Origin: Paenibacillus_E violae
Lineage (GTDB): Bacteria > Bacillota > Bacilli > Paenibacillales > NBRC-103111
NCBI RefSeq assembly: GCF_032461945.1
Contig: NZ_JAWCUD010000013.1
Coordinates: 124,001-188,000, forward strand
Length of the DNA stretch: 64,000 bases
Direction: 5' to 3'
In this document: positions 1 through 8,147 of the stretch, piece by piece
Position numbering within the stretch: position 1 is the stretch's first letter
How the letters are laid out: the number at the start of each line of letters is the position of its first letter
The notes under the pieces: model-generated
The model's database searches: none
Told to the model about the DNA's origin: nothing
The model's input: only the letters and a program-made list of their open reading frames with translations
Made by a program: the position numbers and the translations under genes

Positions 1-91
1 CATCTTTCGGTAACTCATCTACCTCCAGCTTACTTAATCGAGGGAAAAAGTGGCGATCCCATGCTTTACCTGTATAACGACTGAATGTCAC
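1..91 (-). CDS. 5' end of an unidentified gene, cut by the window edge
   Basis: A reading frame runs off the left edge. It begins at a GTG (complement of 89-91) preceded by a strong AAGGAGG ribosome site with about 8 nt spacing. Only about 30 codons are visible; the protein starts MTFSRYTGKAWDRHFFPRL and is rich in basic and aromatic residues. I do not recognise the family from so little. It lies downstream of, and on the same strand as, the flavoprotein gene at 196-897, so it could be the last gene of that catabolic cluster, but the gap of about 100 bases leaves this open. Confidence 0.5.
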   Translation of the reverse strand, partial: MTFSRYTGKAWDRHFFPRLSKLEVDELPKD

Positions 92-195
92 AATGAGCGC
101 CTCCTTATGCGTCGTATGATTTGTTGTTCACCTGTATGAAAAAAGACCCAATCTCATTGACAAGAACGGATCCTAGCTTTCAATGTAGCAACGTT

Positions 196-897
196 TTAAC
201 CGGAAGCTTCTTTTGTCCGAAAAAGCTGCAAAGCTGCGGCAACATCCGCAACCCGCTCCCCTAACCGAGCAGCCATCAGCAGCTCCCTAGGATCAGGGGA
301 CAACGAACTGTCTGGACCTGCCAAGGTAGAGGCGCCATATGGCGAGCAGCCAATCGCGTCCGCTGTTAAATATTCTGGATTCTCGGAGTACGGTAGACCT
401 ACGAAAATCATGCCGAAATGAAAGAATGGCACCATAGCCGTCAAAATAGCTGCCTCATGACCAGTATGAATAGAAGCCGTCGAGTTAAAAATGCCCGTTG
501 GCTTCCCTTCTAAAGCCCCTTCTACACATAACTCTCCAGCCATTTCTAGAAACAACTTAACTTGAGCGGGCATCGTGCCATAATAAGTGGGAAAGCCCCA
601 CAATATGCCGTCAGCCCATCGCAAATCATCATTAGTCGCATAGGGAATATTCTCTTGTAATACACCTGCTGCTTCATATTTACTATAACGATCTGTCAAC
701 CGAAATTGATTGGATAAGCTTTTACTACTGCTTGTAGGCCTCTCCTTATCTGGCTGGATGACGCGATTCTGAGTAGCGGCCATTTCGGGGATGCGCACGA
801 TCTTTACATGATGAGCCCCTGACTGGCTGGCCCCATTGGCCACAGCTTGTGCCATCTGAAAGACATGACCGAATGCACTGTAATAAACGACCAGCAA
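196..897 (-). CDS. WrbA-like NAD(P)H:quinone oxidoreductase / flavodoxin-fold protein
   Basis: Flavodoxin-fold protein of the WrbA/NADPH-dependent FMN reductase family. These FMN proteins reduce quinones or supply reduced flavin. Seen: the N-terminal phosphate-binding strand LVVYYSAFGHVFQMA, the WADGILWGFPTYYGTMPAQVK segment typical of WrbA, and GKPTGIFNSTASIHTGHE around the flavin site. Start: a GTG at 918 overlaps the upstream stop, but its only SD-like bases abut it with no spacing. A TTG at 895-897 has GAGGGTGG about 5 nt upstream and puts the conserved first strand at the N-terminus, so I prefer it. It is the last recognised gene after the CodA-like hydrolase and SBP genes and could serve the Rieske oxygenase as a redox partner (inference). 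About 30 residues longer than classical WrbA because of an insertion near residues 45-75. Confidence 0.8.
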   Translation of the reverse strand: MLVVYYSAFGHVFQMAQAVANGASQSGAHHVKIVRIPEMAATQNRVIQPDKERPTSSSKSLSNQFRLTDRYSKYEAAGVLQENIPYATNDDLRWADGILWGFPTYYGTMPAQVKLFLEMAGELCVEGALEGKPTGIFNSTASIHTGHEAAILTAMVPFFHFGMIFVGLPYSENPEYLTADAIGCSPYGASTLAGPDSSLSPDPRELLMAARLGERVADVAAALQLFRTKEASG

Positions 898-914
898 GTT
901 AGCCACCCTCAATT

Positions 915-2294
915 TCACCCTTTCGCAAATTCATGTTTATGGAAGGATACTTCTCGTGAAGCCTCATCCCAATAGCGGGCTAACGTGTTGTCCTGCCATT
1001 TGGTTTTGGCTGCAGCCATGCGCACCCACCTTCCCCCGCTATACACCCATCGCCGTTCCGGCAGCATGGTGAAGATCTCTTCCGGCGTACTGCCGTCCAT
1101 GACGACAAAGTTCGCTTCATTGCCCGCCTTGATGGCATCATCGGTAAGTCCCAACACTTTAGCGGGAACATCCGTAATCATGCGCAGCAACGTACGAAGA
1201 TCGTCCGGCCTTCCCATATGAGCGGCGTAGGAGCTGATTAAAGCAATTTGCAGCAAATCACCTCGCCCGAATGGATGAAAAGGATCGTGAATATTATCGG
1301 AAGCTACCGCAATAGGAATGCCTGCCTCCCATATTTCTTTCAGTCTGGTTACCCCACGCCGAATTGGGAAGCTGTCATGTCTGCCTTGCAAATACAGATT
1401 CACCGCAGGTAAGGAAACGGCTTTGAGCCCCGCATCCGCCATTTGAGCGATGATGCTGTGCGCATCTTGATCGGTCATGGATGCCAGCGCGCATAAATGA
1501 TCAACGGTCACTCGTCCTTCGTATCCTTCCGCCTTCGTTCGATAGGCGATATGCTCAATCGTGCGAATAGCCGGATTGTCGGTTTCGTCACAATGAAGAT
1601 CAATCGGCACGTCGTATTTCTCCGCTAATTTGAACACATAATCAATATCTTCTTTCGGGGTCATCGATAAATGAGGGGCTCCCCCAATTCCGTCAACACC
1701 CATCCTTAATGCTTCTTCGATGGCGTCTACGTCCATTGACATAAAGTTGTAAGGACACATTGGAAACAGCTGCAACGTTAGGTAAGGGGCCAGTGCTTCT
1801 TTTGCTTCCAAGGCAGCTTCAATCGTACGTAAGGCAACTTCCCTGGAAACTCGCAGGTTAAAATCCAGATGCGTCCGAATCCGTGTCGTACCAAACGATA
1901 ATGCTTGCATAGCCGAACGAATCATTCTAGATTTAATTTCCTGCTTGCTAAAAGAAGGCGATGCTTGCGAATAATTCTGCACAGCTTCTTCTAACGTCCC
2001 GCTTCGATTCTCAACCGAAGTTAAGGAGAAAGCTTTGTCCAGATGCATGTGTGCATCCACGAAGCCCGGCAGCATGATTTTACCTTCCAAATCAATAATC
2101 GGCCTGTTGGAGTCCAGAAAAGCCTGCGTAGGATTCCACGTTTCCAAAGAAACAGCGCCAGGCGGGGCAGCATCTCCTTCTTGCTTGAGAATCTGTGTCC
2201 AAACCCCATCCCGAATCGATAGGCGAAACAAATGCCCCTCATCCTCCATGGGTAATCGAACATTGATGAAATCCAAATTCGTAACAGAAGCCAA
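915..2294 (-). CDS. CodA/AtzC-like amidohydrolase (cytosine deaminase family)
   Basis: Metal-dependent amidohydrolase of the cytosine deaminase / N-isopropylammelide hydrolase group, which hydrolyse amino groups from pyrimidine or triazine rings. Motifs seen: the GFVDAHMHLDKAF metal site, DLHCDETDN with the catalytic HCDE, VTVDHLCAL with the third metal His, and VASDNIHDPFHPFGRGD with the metal Asp. Start: the ATG at 2315 has no ribosome site, whereas TTG at 2292-2294 follows AGGAGG with 8 nt spacing, so the TTG is preferred. It lies immediately after the binding-lipoprotein gene and before the WrbA-like gene. Substrate is inferred to be a nitrogen heterocycle; true cytosine deaminase activity is possible but the neighbours (Rieske oxygenase, second deaminase) suggest a less common ring. 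Confidence 0.85.
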   Translation of the reverse strand: MASVTNLDFINVRLPMEDEGHLFRLSIRDGVWTQILKQEGDAAPPGAVSLETWNPTQAFLDSNRPIIDLEGKIMLPGFVDAHMHLDKAFSLTSVENRSGTLEEAVQNYSQASPSFSKQEIKSRMIRSAMQALSFGTTRIRTHLDFNLRVSREVALRTIEAALEAKEALAPYLTLQLFPMCPYNFMSMDVDAIEEALRMGVDGIGGAPHLSMTPKEDIDYVFKLAEKYDVPIDLHCDETDNPAIRTIEHIAYRTKAEGYEGRVTVDHLCALASMTDQDAHSIIAQMADAGLKAVSLPAVNLYLQGRHDSFPIRRGVTRLKEIWEAGIPIAVASDNIHDPFHPFGRGDLLQIALISSYAAHMGRPDDLRTLLRMITDVPAKVLGLTDDAIKAGNEANFVVMDGSTPEEIFTMLPERRWVYSGGRWVRMAAAKTKWQDNTLARYWDEASREVSFHKHEFAKG

Positions 2295-2317
2295 TGCCGC
2301 CACCTCCTGAACCATTA

Positions 2318-3412
2318 TTATTTTTTAGGTAAAAATTGGGTTGTGAACACTTTATCAATGCTTTCAGCCGTTTTTAGCACACCAACATCAACTAATTGCT
2401 TCTGAACTTCCTCCCAGCGTTCCTTGGTCATGACGCCAGTCCCTTTCGTTGCAGCATCGCCGCCAAATACGAAATCCATTTCTTTTGCAGCGCTAAATTT
2501 CATCATATCCAAGCCCATATCAGGGTTCTTTTGTTGAATGCTCGGGTTAATCTCCTCAGAATGATCTTTGTAGTAGTCCCATCCTTTGACCGTGGCTTCC
2601 ACAAAAGCTTTCACTTGATCCGGATGTTCGGCAATCATCTTCTCCGTTGTGAAGTAAACTCCGCCATAAATGTTGTATCCGGAATCGGCATTCAGCAGCG
2701 TCCCATACTCCACTTTTTGCTGATCAAGGGTGAAAGGCTCGCTAGTCACGTAACCTTGTGTGAGCGATGTTTTATCATTAACAAAATTGACTAATTGACC
2801 TGTGTATTTCATTTCTTGGGCCGAGTCTAATTTGTATTTCTTCTTAATGAACTGCCAGAAGCTCGCAGTGGAAGCTACGTACACTTTGTGACCATTAAGA
2901 TCAGCAAAATCTTTCACTCCTGAATCTTTATGGTAAAACAAAGCTTGCGGGCTCTTTTGCAACGAGGTTGCGATCGCTACAATTGGAATCCCCTCTTGTC
3001 TGGCCACCAAAATATCGTCGCCGTTAGCCATCCCGAATTGCGCTTTGCCTGAGGCAACAATCTGTGTAGACGACACCTGCGGTCCGCCCGGCATCAGCGT
3101 CATATCCAAGCCTGCATCTTTGTAGTAACCTTTGGCTAACGCCGCAAAGTTCCCGCCATGTTCTGGCTCAGCGAACCAGTTCAAAACAACCGTCGCTGGA
3201 ACGATAGCTTTAGGCGCCGTCGTAGCCGCTGTTGATGCAGCGGGAGCCGTGGAAGCCGCCGGCGCTGTGGAAGTTGGTGCGCTTGGCGATGATGAAACTG
3301 AGGTGCTTCCACTACCGCAGGCGGCAAGCATACTTGAGATCGCAATAAAGCTAACAGACAAGAGTACCGGGCGTTTGGCGACTAGCGGATTCGTATCATT
3401 GAATCGTTTCAT
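2318..3412 (-). CDS. THI5/NMT1-like ABC substrate-binding lipoprotein
   Basis: Exported solute-binding lipoprotein of the NMT1/THI5/SsuA type. It has a basic N-terminus, a hydrophobic signal and a lipobox ending LAAC near residue 32, then a low-complexity Ser/Thr/Ala/Pro linker. The mature part begins VVLNWFAEPEHGGNFAALA, the LNWF-x4-HGG signature of pyrimidine/thiamin-precursor binding proteins. The ATG at 3412 has GGAGGGG about 9 nt upstream. A sigma-A-like promoter lies at 3470-3499, so this gene probably heads the unit SBP-CodA-like-WrbA. No cognate permease or ATPase gene is in the window, so it must borrow a transporter from elsewhere. Ligand (a pyrimidine-like ring) is inferred from family and neighbours. 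Confidence 0.85.
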   Translation of the reverse strand: MKRFNDTNPLVAKRPVLLSVSFIAISSMLAACGSGSTSVSSSPSAPTSTAPAASTAPAASTAATTAPKAIVPATVVLNWFAEPEHGGNFAALAKGYYKDAGLDMTLMPGGPQVSSTQIVASGKAQFGMANGDDILVARQEGIPIVAIATSLQKSPQALFYHKDSGVKDFADLNGHKVYVASTASFWQFIKKKYKLDSAQEMKYTGQLVNFVNDKTSLTQGYVTSEPFTLDQQKVEYGTLLNADSGYNIYGGVYFTTEKMIAEHPDQVKAFVEATVKGWDYYKDHSEEINPSIQQKNPDMGLDMMKFSAAKEMDFVFGGDAATKGTGVMTKERWEEVQKQLVDVGVLKTAESIDKVFTTQFLPKK

Positions 3413-3469
3413 TTGAACATCCCCTCCATATTTGGTTATCTCTACAAAGTACTTATCGACCTTTAGTCA

Positions 3470-3499
3470 AATATAGAATTGATCGTCTATGCGCGTCAA
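3470..3499 (-). promoter_or_regulatory. Sigma-A-like promoter of the SBP-amidohydrolase unit
   Basis: On the minus strand TTGACG (3499-3494), an 18-nt spacer and TATATT (3475-3470) lie about 60 nt upstream of the start codon at 3412. This makes the SBP gene the probable first gene of a unit separate from the Rieske oxygenase gene, whose stop is at 3617. Confidence 0.55.
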
Positions 3500-3515
3500 C
3501 GAAGATGCTAACGTT

Positions 3516-3531
3516 TTGTGTTTAATCACAA
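3516..3531. promoter_or_regulatory. Inverted repeat, candidate operator of the linked Lrp/AsnC regulator
   Basis: TTGTG-n6-CACAA forms a perfect 5-bp inverted repeat just upstream of the promoter at 3470-3499. The 16 bases match 12 of 16 positions of the stretch 6122-6137 in front of the second amidohydrolase gene. The shared form is TT(G/A)TGTTTA(A/T)T(C/A)ACA. Confidence 0.4.
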
Positions 3532-3616
3532 TAAAAGTACGCCTTTTTATTATATTTTCAAGAATAAAGTGAATGACAAGCCATGATATATCCCAAAAAA
3601 CGAACGTTAAGCGATT

Positions 3617-4612
3617 TTACACGACACCAACCTTGACTCCAAGTTCCCGCAACCAACGGCGATAGGCGATAGAAAACCGGTCTACCTTGTGATTAAGCTC
3701 TACTTGCAAATCAAGCGGAAGCAGCTCCGGTTTCTGCGTCTCAATCACCTTGGCATCTTGATCAAAGACAATATCCTGAAAACGGATGAAATTCGCATCA
3801 TCCACATCAAAGGCATAGTTACGTGACACCATCATGTGAACAATACATTCTTCTGCCGCCACAGGGAGGACCGTCAGCATGATCCACAAGGTTTGGCCGT
3901 TGCTCGGATCCGCTTTGGACAACCGTGCCGATAAAGGCCGGTACACTTCCTTCCTATACACGTAAGTCGTTCCTTCACTTTTATCTGAACCGGAATGGGC
4001 TACAGGCTGAAAAATCGGAATATGTTCAATATAAATTCGATCTTTTTCTTTGATGACCTCGAAGTCAGGCAGCTCCGCATAGTCCGGGTGTCCCAGCAAA
4101 TTCTGGTGGACGAACATCAGATGGGCAAAATCCGTAAAGTTCTCGATTACTCTCGTACCCGCTGCCGCCACCTTATAAGGGCCGCATGGCAGTGGACGAA
4201 ACGCGGGATTGGCAAACTCGTCGAAATGAGGAAGCGGCGCTGTCGGCTCACCAATACACACCCAAATAAAACCGTATTTTTCTTCACAATGGAAAAGCTG
4301 AGCTTTGGCTCTTGGCGGGATTTTCTCCCCCTTCGGCTGTGCGGGAATACACACACATTGGCCGGAAGAATCATATTGCCAACCGTGGTAAGGGCAGACT
4401 AACGCATCGTTTTGCACCCAGCCTCTGGAAAGCATCGCTCCACGATGAACGCATAGATCCTGCATGGCATGAACCCCTTTGCTGGAACGGTAAAGCGCCA
4501 CTCTTTCGCCCAAAATAATGACACCAACAGGCTGCTCCTTCAGTTCTGACGCGAGGTACACCGCATGCCAATCATTTTCCAGAACGGGATCATGTAGACG
4601 TTGTAAGGCCAT
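3617..4612 (-). CDS. Rieske [2Fe-2S] non-heme iron oxygenase, VanA-like
   Basis: Oxygenase component of an aromatic or heterocyclic ring-hydroxylating/demethylating system, cytoplasmic. The N-terminal Rieske domain shows the two ligand pairs CVHRG and CPYHGW, 17 residues apart. The C-terminal catalytic domain shows a plausible mononuclear iron facial triad beginning NFTDFAHLMFVHQN (Asp-His-x4-His). Start: of three in-frame ATGs, the one at 4612 has AGGAGG 9 nt upstream; the ATG embedded in the ribosome site is too close. It follows the TRZ/ATZ-type hydrolase by about 60 nt. No dedicated ferredoxin reductase is visible; the WrbA-like protein or a housekeeping reductase may supply electrons (inference). 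Confidence 0.85.
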   Translation of the reverse strand: MALQRLHDPVLENDWHAVYLASELKEQPVGVIILGERVALYRSSKGVHAMQDLCVHRGAMLSRGWVQNDALVCPYHGWQYDSSGQCVCIPAQPKGEKIPPRAKAQLFHCEEKYGFIWVCIGEPTAPLPHFDEFANPAFRPLPCGPYKVAAAGTRVIENFTDFAHLMFVHQNLLGHPDYAELPDFEVIKEKDRIYIEHIPIFQPVAHSGSDKSEGTTYVYRKEVYRPLSARLSKADPSNGQTLWIMLTVLPVAAEECIVHMMVSRNYAFDVDDANFIRFQDIVFDQDAKVIETQKPELLPLDLQVELNHKVDRFSIAYRRWLRELGVKVGVV

Positions 4613-4671
4613 AACTATCATCCTCCTACGGAATTTATGAAAATCATACACATTTGAACCTGTAAAAAAAG

Positions 4672-6057
4672 CTACTCGTTGTCTGCGAAAATAGGATATT
4701 TTCCAGCTAATTTGGCACGCAGGACATTAACCCTGGCTTGTGCTCTCTTTAAAATTTCCTGCTCATCCACCCAGGTGCATACGCCTTTGTCGACAACTAC
4801 GTTGCCGCCGACGATGACAAGATCCACGTCGTTGCCGTTCGCATTGTACACTAGGGCGGAAGAGGCGCGATGGACAGGGCTGATATGTGCCTTCATCATA
4901 TCTACTGCCACCAGGTCTGCCTTCTTGCCAGGCTCCAGACTGCCCAACTCATTGCTCCTTCCAACCGCCTTCGCGCCATTCACCGTCGCCATACGCAGCA
5001 CATCCATCGGAGGCAATAAGGTAGCATCCAGCTCATTCACCTTGTGCAAGCAAGCCGTGAACTTTAGAACCTCTAGGTTGTCTTGGCAGTTATTGCTGCC
5101 GGGACCGTCCGTCCCCAAAGCGACATTAATGCCCATGCGCAGCATGTCAGGCACTCGGGCAACGCCGGATGCTAAATACATGTTGGAGACAGGGCAGTGG
5201 ATAACCGATGCCCCTTGATCGCGAATCATGGCCAGCTCGCCGTCATCCAGCCAAACCCCGTGCACGACCTGCGTTTGCTCACCCAGGAGTCCAACTTCAT
5301 TCAGGAGCTCCAAGTTGCGCAATCCATAACGTGCCATCGTTGTATCGATCTGCTCGCTCGTTTCCGCCACATGCACGTGTGAAATGAGATGGCGATCCCG
5401 GCTGAAAACCGCCGCCCGCTCCAGATAACCACGCGAACAGCCATATAAATTGAGCGGCCCAAGCGCGATGCGGATTCGTCCTGAAGCAGCCCCTTCCCAT
5501 TCATCAAGCAAGCGGTCCGTGGCGCCAAAGATTTGCTCCTCGGTCTCTCGCAATCGGACTTCTCCCGCCAAATCCGACCCTCCTCGGGCCAAATGCCCGC
5601 GAATGCCGGAATCGATCATGGCTCGCAGCACACTCTCGTCATTCTCAGGGTAGGTATGGATATAATGGTGATCCATGATGTAAGTGGCGCCCGATTTCAA
5701 ATTTTCAATACATCCGATCAATGCAGCCAAATAGAAATCTTCTGGCTCCATCGCCAAGCTCATCGGCCAAATGATCTCCTTCAGCCACTGTGCAAGCGGG
5801 GAGTGATCAGAAACGCCTCGCATGAACGTCTGAAACAAATGCGTATGCCCGTTGATGATGCCAGGTATCACAACTTTTCCCTTTGCATCGTAGTCATACG
5901 CCGCTTCCGCCTTCAGGCCATCCATCCTTCCAACTTCGCTCCATGCTCCCACTTCTACGATGACATCGTGCTCCAGATAGACGTAGCCTGGTTTGAATAT
6001 CTGATTGGTGGCATTCATGGTGATAATCGTACCGTTGTAGATCAGCTTCTTGGACAT
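4672..6057 (-). CDS. TRZ/ATZ-family amidohydrolase (aminohydrolase/deaminase)
   Basis: Cyclic-amidine hydrolase of the family that includes chlorohydrolases AtzB/TrzN, 8-oxoguanine deaminase and S-adenosylhomocysteine deaminase. Metal-binding motifs in order: PGIINGHTHLFQTF (HxH), HVHVAET, QVVHGVW and LGTDGPGSNN, all intact; the C-terminus has the usual GSLEPGKKADLV strand. About 460 residues is normal for the family. The ATG at 6057 has AAGGTGG about 9 nt upstream. It is the first gene of the minus-strand unit that continues into the Rieske oxygenase, and it faces the Lrp/AsnC regulator. Together with the CodA-like enzyme it implies stepwise removal of amino substituents from a ring; the exact substrate cannot be read from sequence. 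Confidence 0.85.
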   Translation of the reverse strand: MSKKLIYNGTIITMNATNQIFKPGYVYLEHDVIVEVGAWSEVGRMDGLKAEAAYDYDAKGKVVIPGIINGHTHLFQTFMRGVSDHSPLAQWLKEIIWPMSLAMEPEDFYLAALIGCIENLKSGATYIMDHHYIHTYPENDESVLRAMIDSGIRGHLARGGSDLAGEVRLRETEEQIFGATDRLLDEWEGAASGRIRIALGPLNLYGCSRGYLERAAVFSRDRHLISHVHVAETSEQIDTTMARYGLRNLELLNEVGLLGEQTQVVHGVWLDDGELAMIRDQGASVIHCPVSNMYLASGVARVPDMLRMGINVALGTDGPGSNNCQDNLEVLKFTACLHKVNELDATLLPPMDVLRMATVNGAKAVGRSNELGSLEPGKKADLVAVDMMKAHISPVHRASSALVYNANGNDVDLVIVGGNVVVDKGVCTWVDEQEILKRAQARVNVLRAKLAGKYPIFADNE

Positions 6058-6118
6058 TCGATTGCCGCCACCTTCCTCGCGTTAACTTTTATTACACAGT
6101 TTAAAAAATTATGTATAT

Positions 6119-6137
6119 GTGTTATGTTTATTAACAC
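6119..6137. promoter_or_regulatory. Inverted repeat GTGTTA-n7-TAACAC, candidate Lrp/AsnC operator
   Basis: A perfect 6-bp inverted repeat lies in the divergent region between the TRZ/ATZ hydrolase and the regulator. The half-site TTAACAC recurs at 6231-6237, 100 bp further on, and a related palindrome sits at 3516-3531 in front of the second unit. Confidence 0.45.
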
Positions 6138-6330
6138 GATTATAGGAGCGGCAATCTTTTCCGTCAACGTCACTTGTAAATGAAAACCAAACAATTTGTA
6201 ACGTTTTTTAGTGAAATATCGCCAGACTAATTAACACTTTTTGATTTTGGAACGTATTAGTGCTGTTTTTTCGTGAAAATATGTTTTTTATAATCAACTG
6301 TATATATTTTTCTGTGTAAGGAGTTGTGTC

Positions 6331-6792
6331 ATGATGGAACTTCCACATCTGGATCAAGTGGATCAAGAAATTATTAAGCTGCTGCATGAGAATGGCCGCC
6401 TTTCCTACGCCAAAATTGGAGAAATCCTTAATCTCTCGCGTGTAGCGATTCAAAAACGAGTCGAAAATCTAATCGACAATGAGGTCATCGAGAACTTCAC
6501 CATTCGATTGAATGCTACAAAGTTAGGAAAGGTCGTCAGCGCTTTTTTCGAAGTCGAGGTTGAACCGCGCTTTGCTGAAGAGGTGGGCAATCAACTATCG
6601 GCGGATCCCAATGTCATCTCGATCTATCAAATGACAGGAAGCAGTTCGCTGCATATGCATGCTCTGTTGAAGGATGAAGCCGCGTTAGAGGCATTTTTGT
6701 ATCAGAACATCTACAAACTGGGTGGCGTTGTTCGCGTGAATACGCAAGTGGTGATCAAACGTTTTAAGCAGGGTACTGGGCTGGAGCTTTAA
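6331..6792 (+). CDS. Lrp/AsnC family transcriptional regulator
   Basis: A 153-residue protein of normal Lrp/AsnC size. Residues about 5-55 form the AsnC-type winged helix-turn-helix (LDQVDQEIIKLLHENGRL, IGEILNLSRVAIQKRV), and residues about 65-145 form the RAM ligand/oligomerisation domain (SAFFEVEVEP, DPNVISIYQMTGSSSLHM). The ATG at 6331 has AAGGAG with about 7 nt spacing. It is transcribed away from the amidohydrolase/Rieske unit, the usual arrangement for a local regulator; octameric Lrp proteins bind repeated sites such as those listed at 6119-6137 and 6231-6237. The effector is probably an intermediate of the pathway (inference). It is followed by a two-way terminator. Confidence 0.88.
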   Translation: MMELPHLDQVDQEIIKLLHENGRLSYAKIGEILNLSRVAIQKRVENLIDNEVIENFTIRLNATKLGKVVSAFFEVEVEPRFAEEVGNQLSADPNVISIYQMTGSSSLHMHALLKDEAALEAFLYQNIYKLGGVVRVNTQVVIKRFKQGTGLEL

Positions 6793-6806
6793 TTTTGCGC
6801 AGCAAT

Positions 6807-6849
6807 AAAAAAACCGTCAGGGCTTGATGAAAGCCCTAACGGTTTTTTT
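6807..6849. terminator. Bidirectional intrinsic terminator
   Basis: A7-flanked hairpin AAACCGTCAGGGCTT / AAGCCCTAACGGTTT with loop GATG, with U-tracts in both directions. It ends the regulator gene on the plus strand and the YhaM gene on the minus strand; the YhaM stop codon lies inside the A/T tract. Confidence 0.85.
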
Positions 6850-7804
6850 ATAAATTCAAACGATACATCGCCTTATTTTCTAATCCGCGAATCATAGGCG
6901 TCCAAGCGTCCGTCTCCGGAGTGACTTGCAGCGTATCCTCGACCATCTGCAGCTTCGCATCCATCGAATCGATATAGTGCAAAGCAACTGCCTCGGGAAT
7001 TTGCGGCAGCACTGGGCTTCCCCATTCCGGCAAATTATGATGCGACAACACGATATGCTGCAGACCGATCACGACATCGGATTGCAGATCTAGCGCATGG
7101 TGCAAAGCCGCCTCCGTAATCCAATTCGCCGCCATCGAAATATGCCCTAGCAGTTTGCCCTGCACGCTGTACTCCGTAACGATGCCCAGCTGCGCAATCA
7201 TCTCCTCCGGTTTCGCGATATCATGCAAAATGATGCCTGCTTTGATCAAATCCGGATTAAGAAACGGGCGCTGTTTGCAGATGAATTCGCCAATTTCCAG
7301 CATCCGCACAATGTGATAGGCTAGCCCGGCGAAATAGGCATGATGATGGGTTTTGGCAGCCGGATAATGATTAAGCTTCTCCCCCACTTTTGACACACAA
7401 AAAGAAACGATCGATTTGATGTTTGGATTTTGGATACTTTCCAAAACGCCATTTATGGTATGAATAAGATCGACTGGACTAATCGGAGCCGACCGAATGA
7501 AATCAGTCATTTGTACGCCATCTTCCGGCAATACCTTGCGTATTCTACCAATTTTCACTTGCAATCTATCGCGATAGGTTTGAACCAGCCCCTGAACCTT
7601 CACCAATGTCATCGGGAAAAAGGTTTCCTTATCTGCAGCGCTGACATCCCACATTTTCGCCGAAATCTGCCCGCTGGCGTCACACAGCACAATATCCATG
7701 AAATCCTTCGCAGGCGTTGTGTTCGTTTGCTTAATTTCCAATTCTTTAATGAGATAAAATCCAACAAATTCTTCTGGTGCTTGAAGCTGCTTAATTAATG
7801 TCAT
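6848..7804 (-). CDS. yhaM: YhaM-like 3'-5' exoribonuclease (OB-fold + HD domain)
   Basis: RNA 3'-5' exonuclease of the YhaM/CBF1 family, which trims short single-stranded RNA and DNA in Firmicutes. Residues about 1-100 carry the OB-fold nucleic-acid-binding part (DFMDIVLCDASGQISAKMW). Residues about 155-285 carry the HD phosphohydrolase part with AKTHHHAYFAGLAYH, GIILHDIAKPEE and QHIVLSHH. About 318 residues matches B. subtilis YhaM (314). Start: the ATG at 7804 has GGAGG 7 nt upstream; a longer in-frame ATG at 7825 has none. The gene is monocistronic, bounded by the terminator at 6807-6849 and a repeat element upstream. Its position beside the RNA-repair block may be coincidence. Confidence 0.88.
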   Translation of the reverse strand: MTLIKQLQAPEEFVGFYLIKELEIKQTNTTPAKDFMDIVLCDASGQISAKMWDVSAADKETFFPMTLVKVQGLVQTYRDRLQVKIGRIRKVLPEDGVQMTDFIRSAPISPVDLIHTINGVLESIQNPNIKSIVSFCVSKVGEKLNHYPAAKTHHHAYFAGLAYHIVRMLEIGEFICKQRPFLNPDLIKAGIILHDIAKPEEMIAQLGIVTEYSVQGKLLGHISMAANWITEAALHHALDLQSDVVIGLQHIVLSHHNLPEWGSPVLPQIPEAVALHYIDSMDAKLQMVEDTLQVTPETDAWTPMIRGLENKAMYRLNL

Positions 7805-7930
7805 TTTAGTTCCTCCACATGTCATTAGGAACTATTATACTATGAAAATGACAAAATGGCTGAATTCATTCGTAGATTCGACTCTTTCGCTCAAAATCCG
7901 CCTCAGTCACGTTGGCCGATGCGGCACCTA

Positions 7931-8110
7931 AGGAACTACAAGCCGCTATTCCAGCAAATTTAGCCCGTTGCCGCATCCAAGCGGAACAGCAGGGCTCTAT
8001 TTGCCCGCCAAACTCTGTTTTCCTTGCGAAAACGGACAAATAGCGGCCCACAGTTCTCTCTGCGTGCGAAAAAGGCGCACTTCATAGAAATAGCGCCCTG
8101 TAGTTCCCCT
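7931..8110. repeat. Dispersed four-unit palindromic element, copy A
   Basis: Four copies of one word lie at about 7931-7952 (forward, GGAACTACAAGCCGCTATT), 7983-8006 (forward), 8034-8059 (inverted) and 8086-8110 (inverted, AAATAGCGCCCTGTAGTTCC). Successive starts are about 52 bp apart. It sits between the YhaM start and the TatD stop. The same layout recurs at 19250, 36948 and 45217. No coding frame explains it. Confidence 0.75.
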
Positions 8111-8147
8111 CACGGGAGAGGAAGTAGCCTTTCGAGGAAGGCGCAGC

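Noticed and set aside
5533..6183. 216-codon plus-strand frame across the TRZ/ATZ hydrolase start
   Set aside because: No ribosome site, overlaps intact catalytic motifs on the other strand and runs through the operator region.
7931..8110. CRISPR array (regular spacing of similar units)
   Set aside because: Units alternate in orientation, diverge from one another, number only four and have no cas genes; spacing is about 52 bp rather than repeat-spacer of 60-70.
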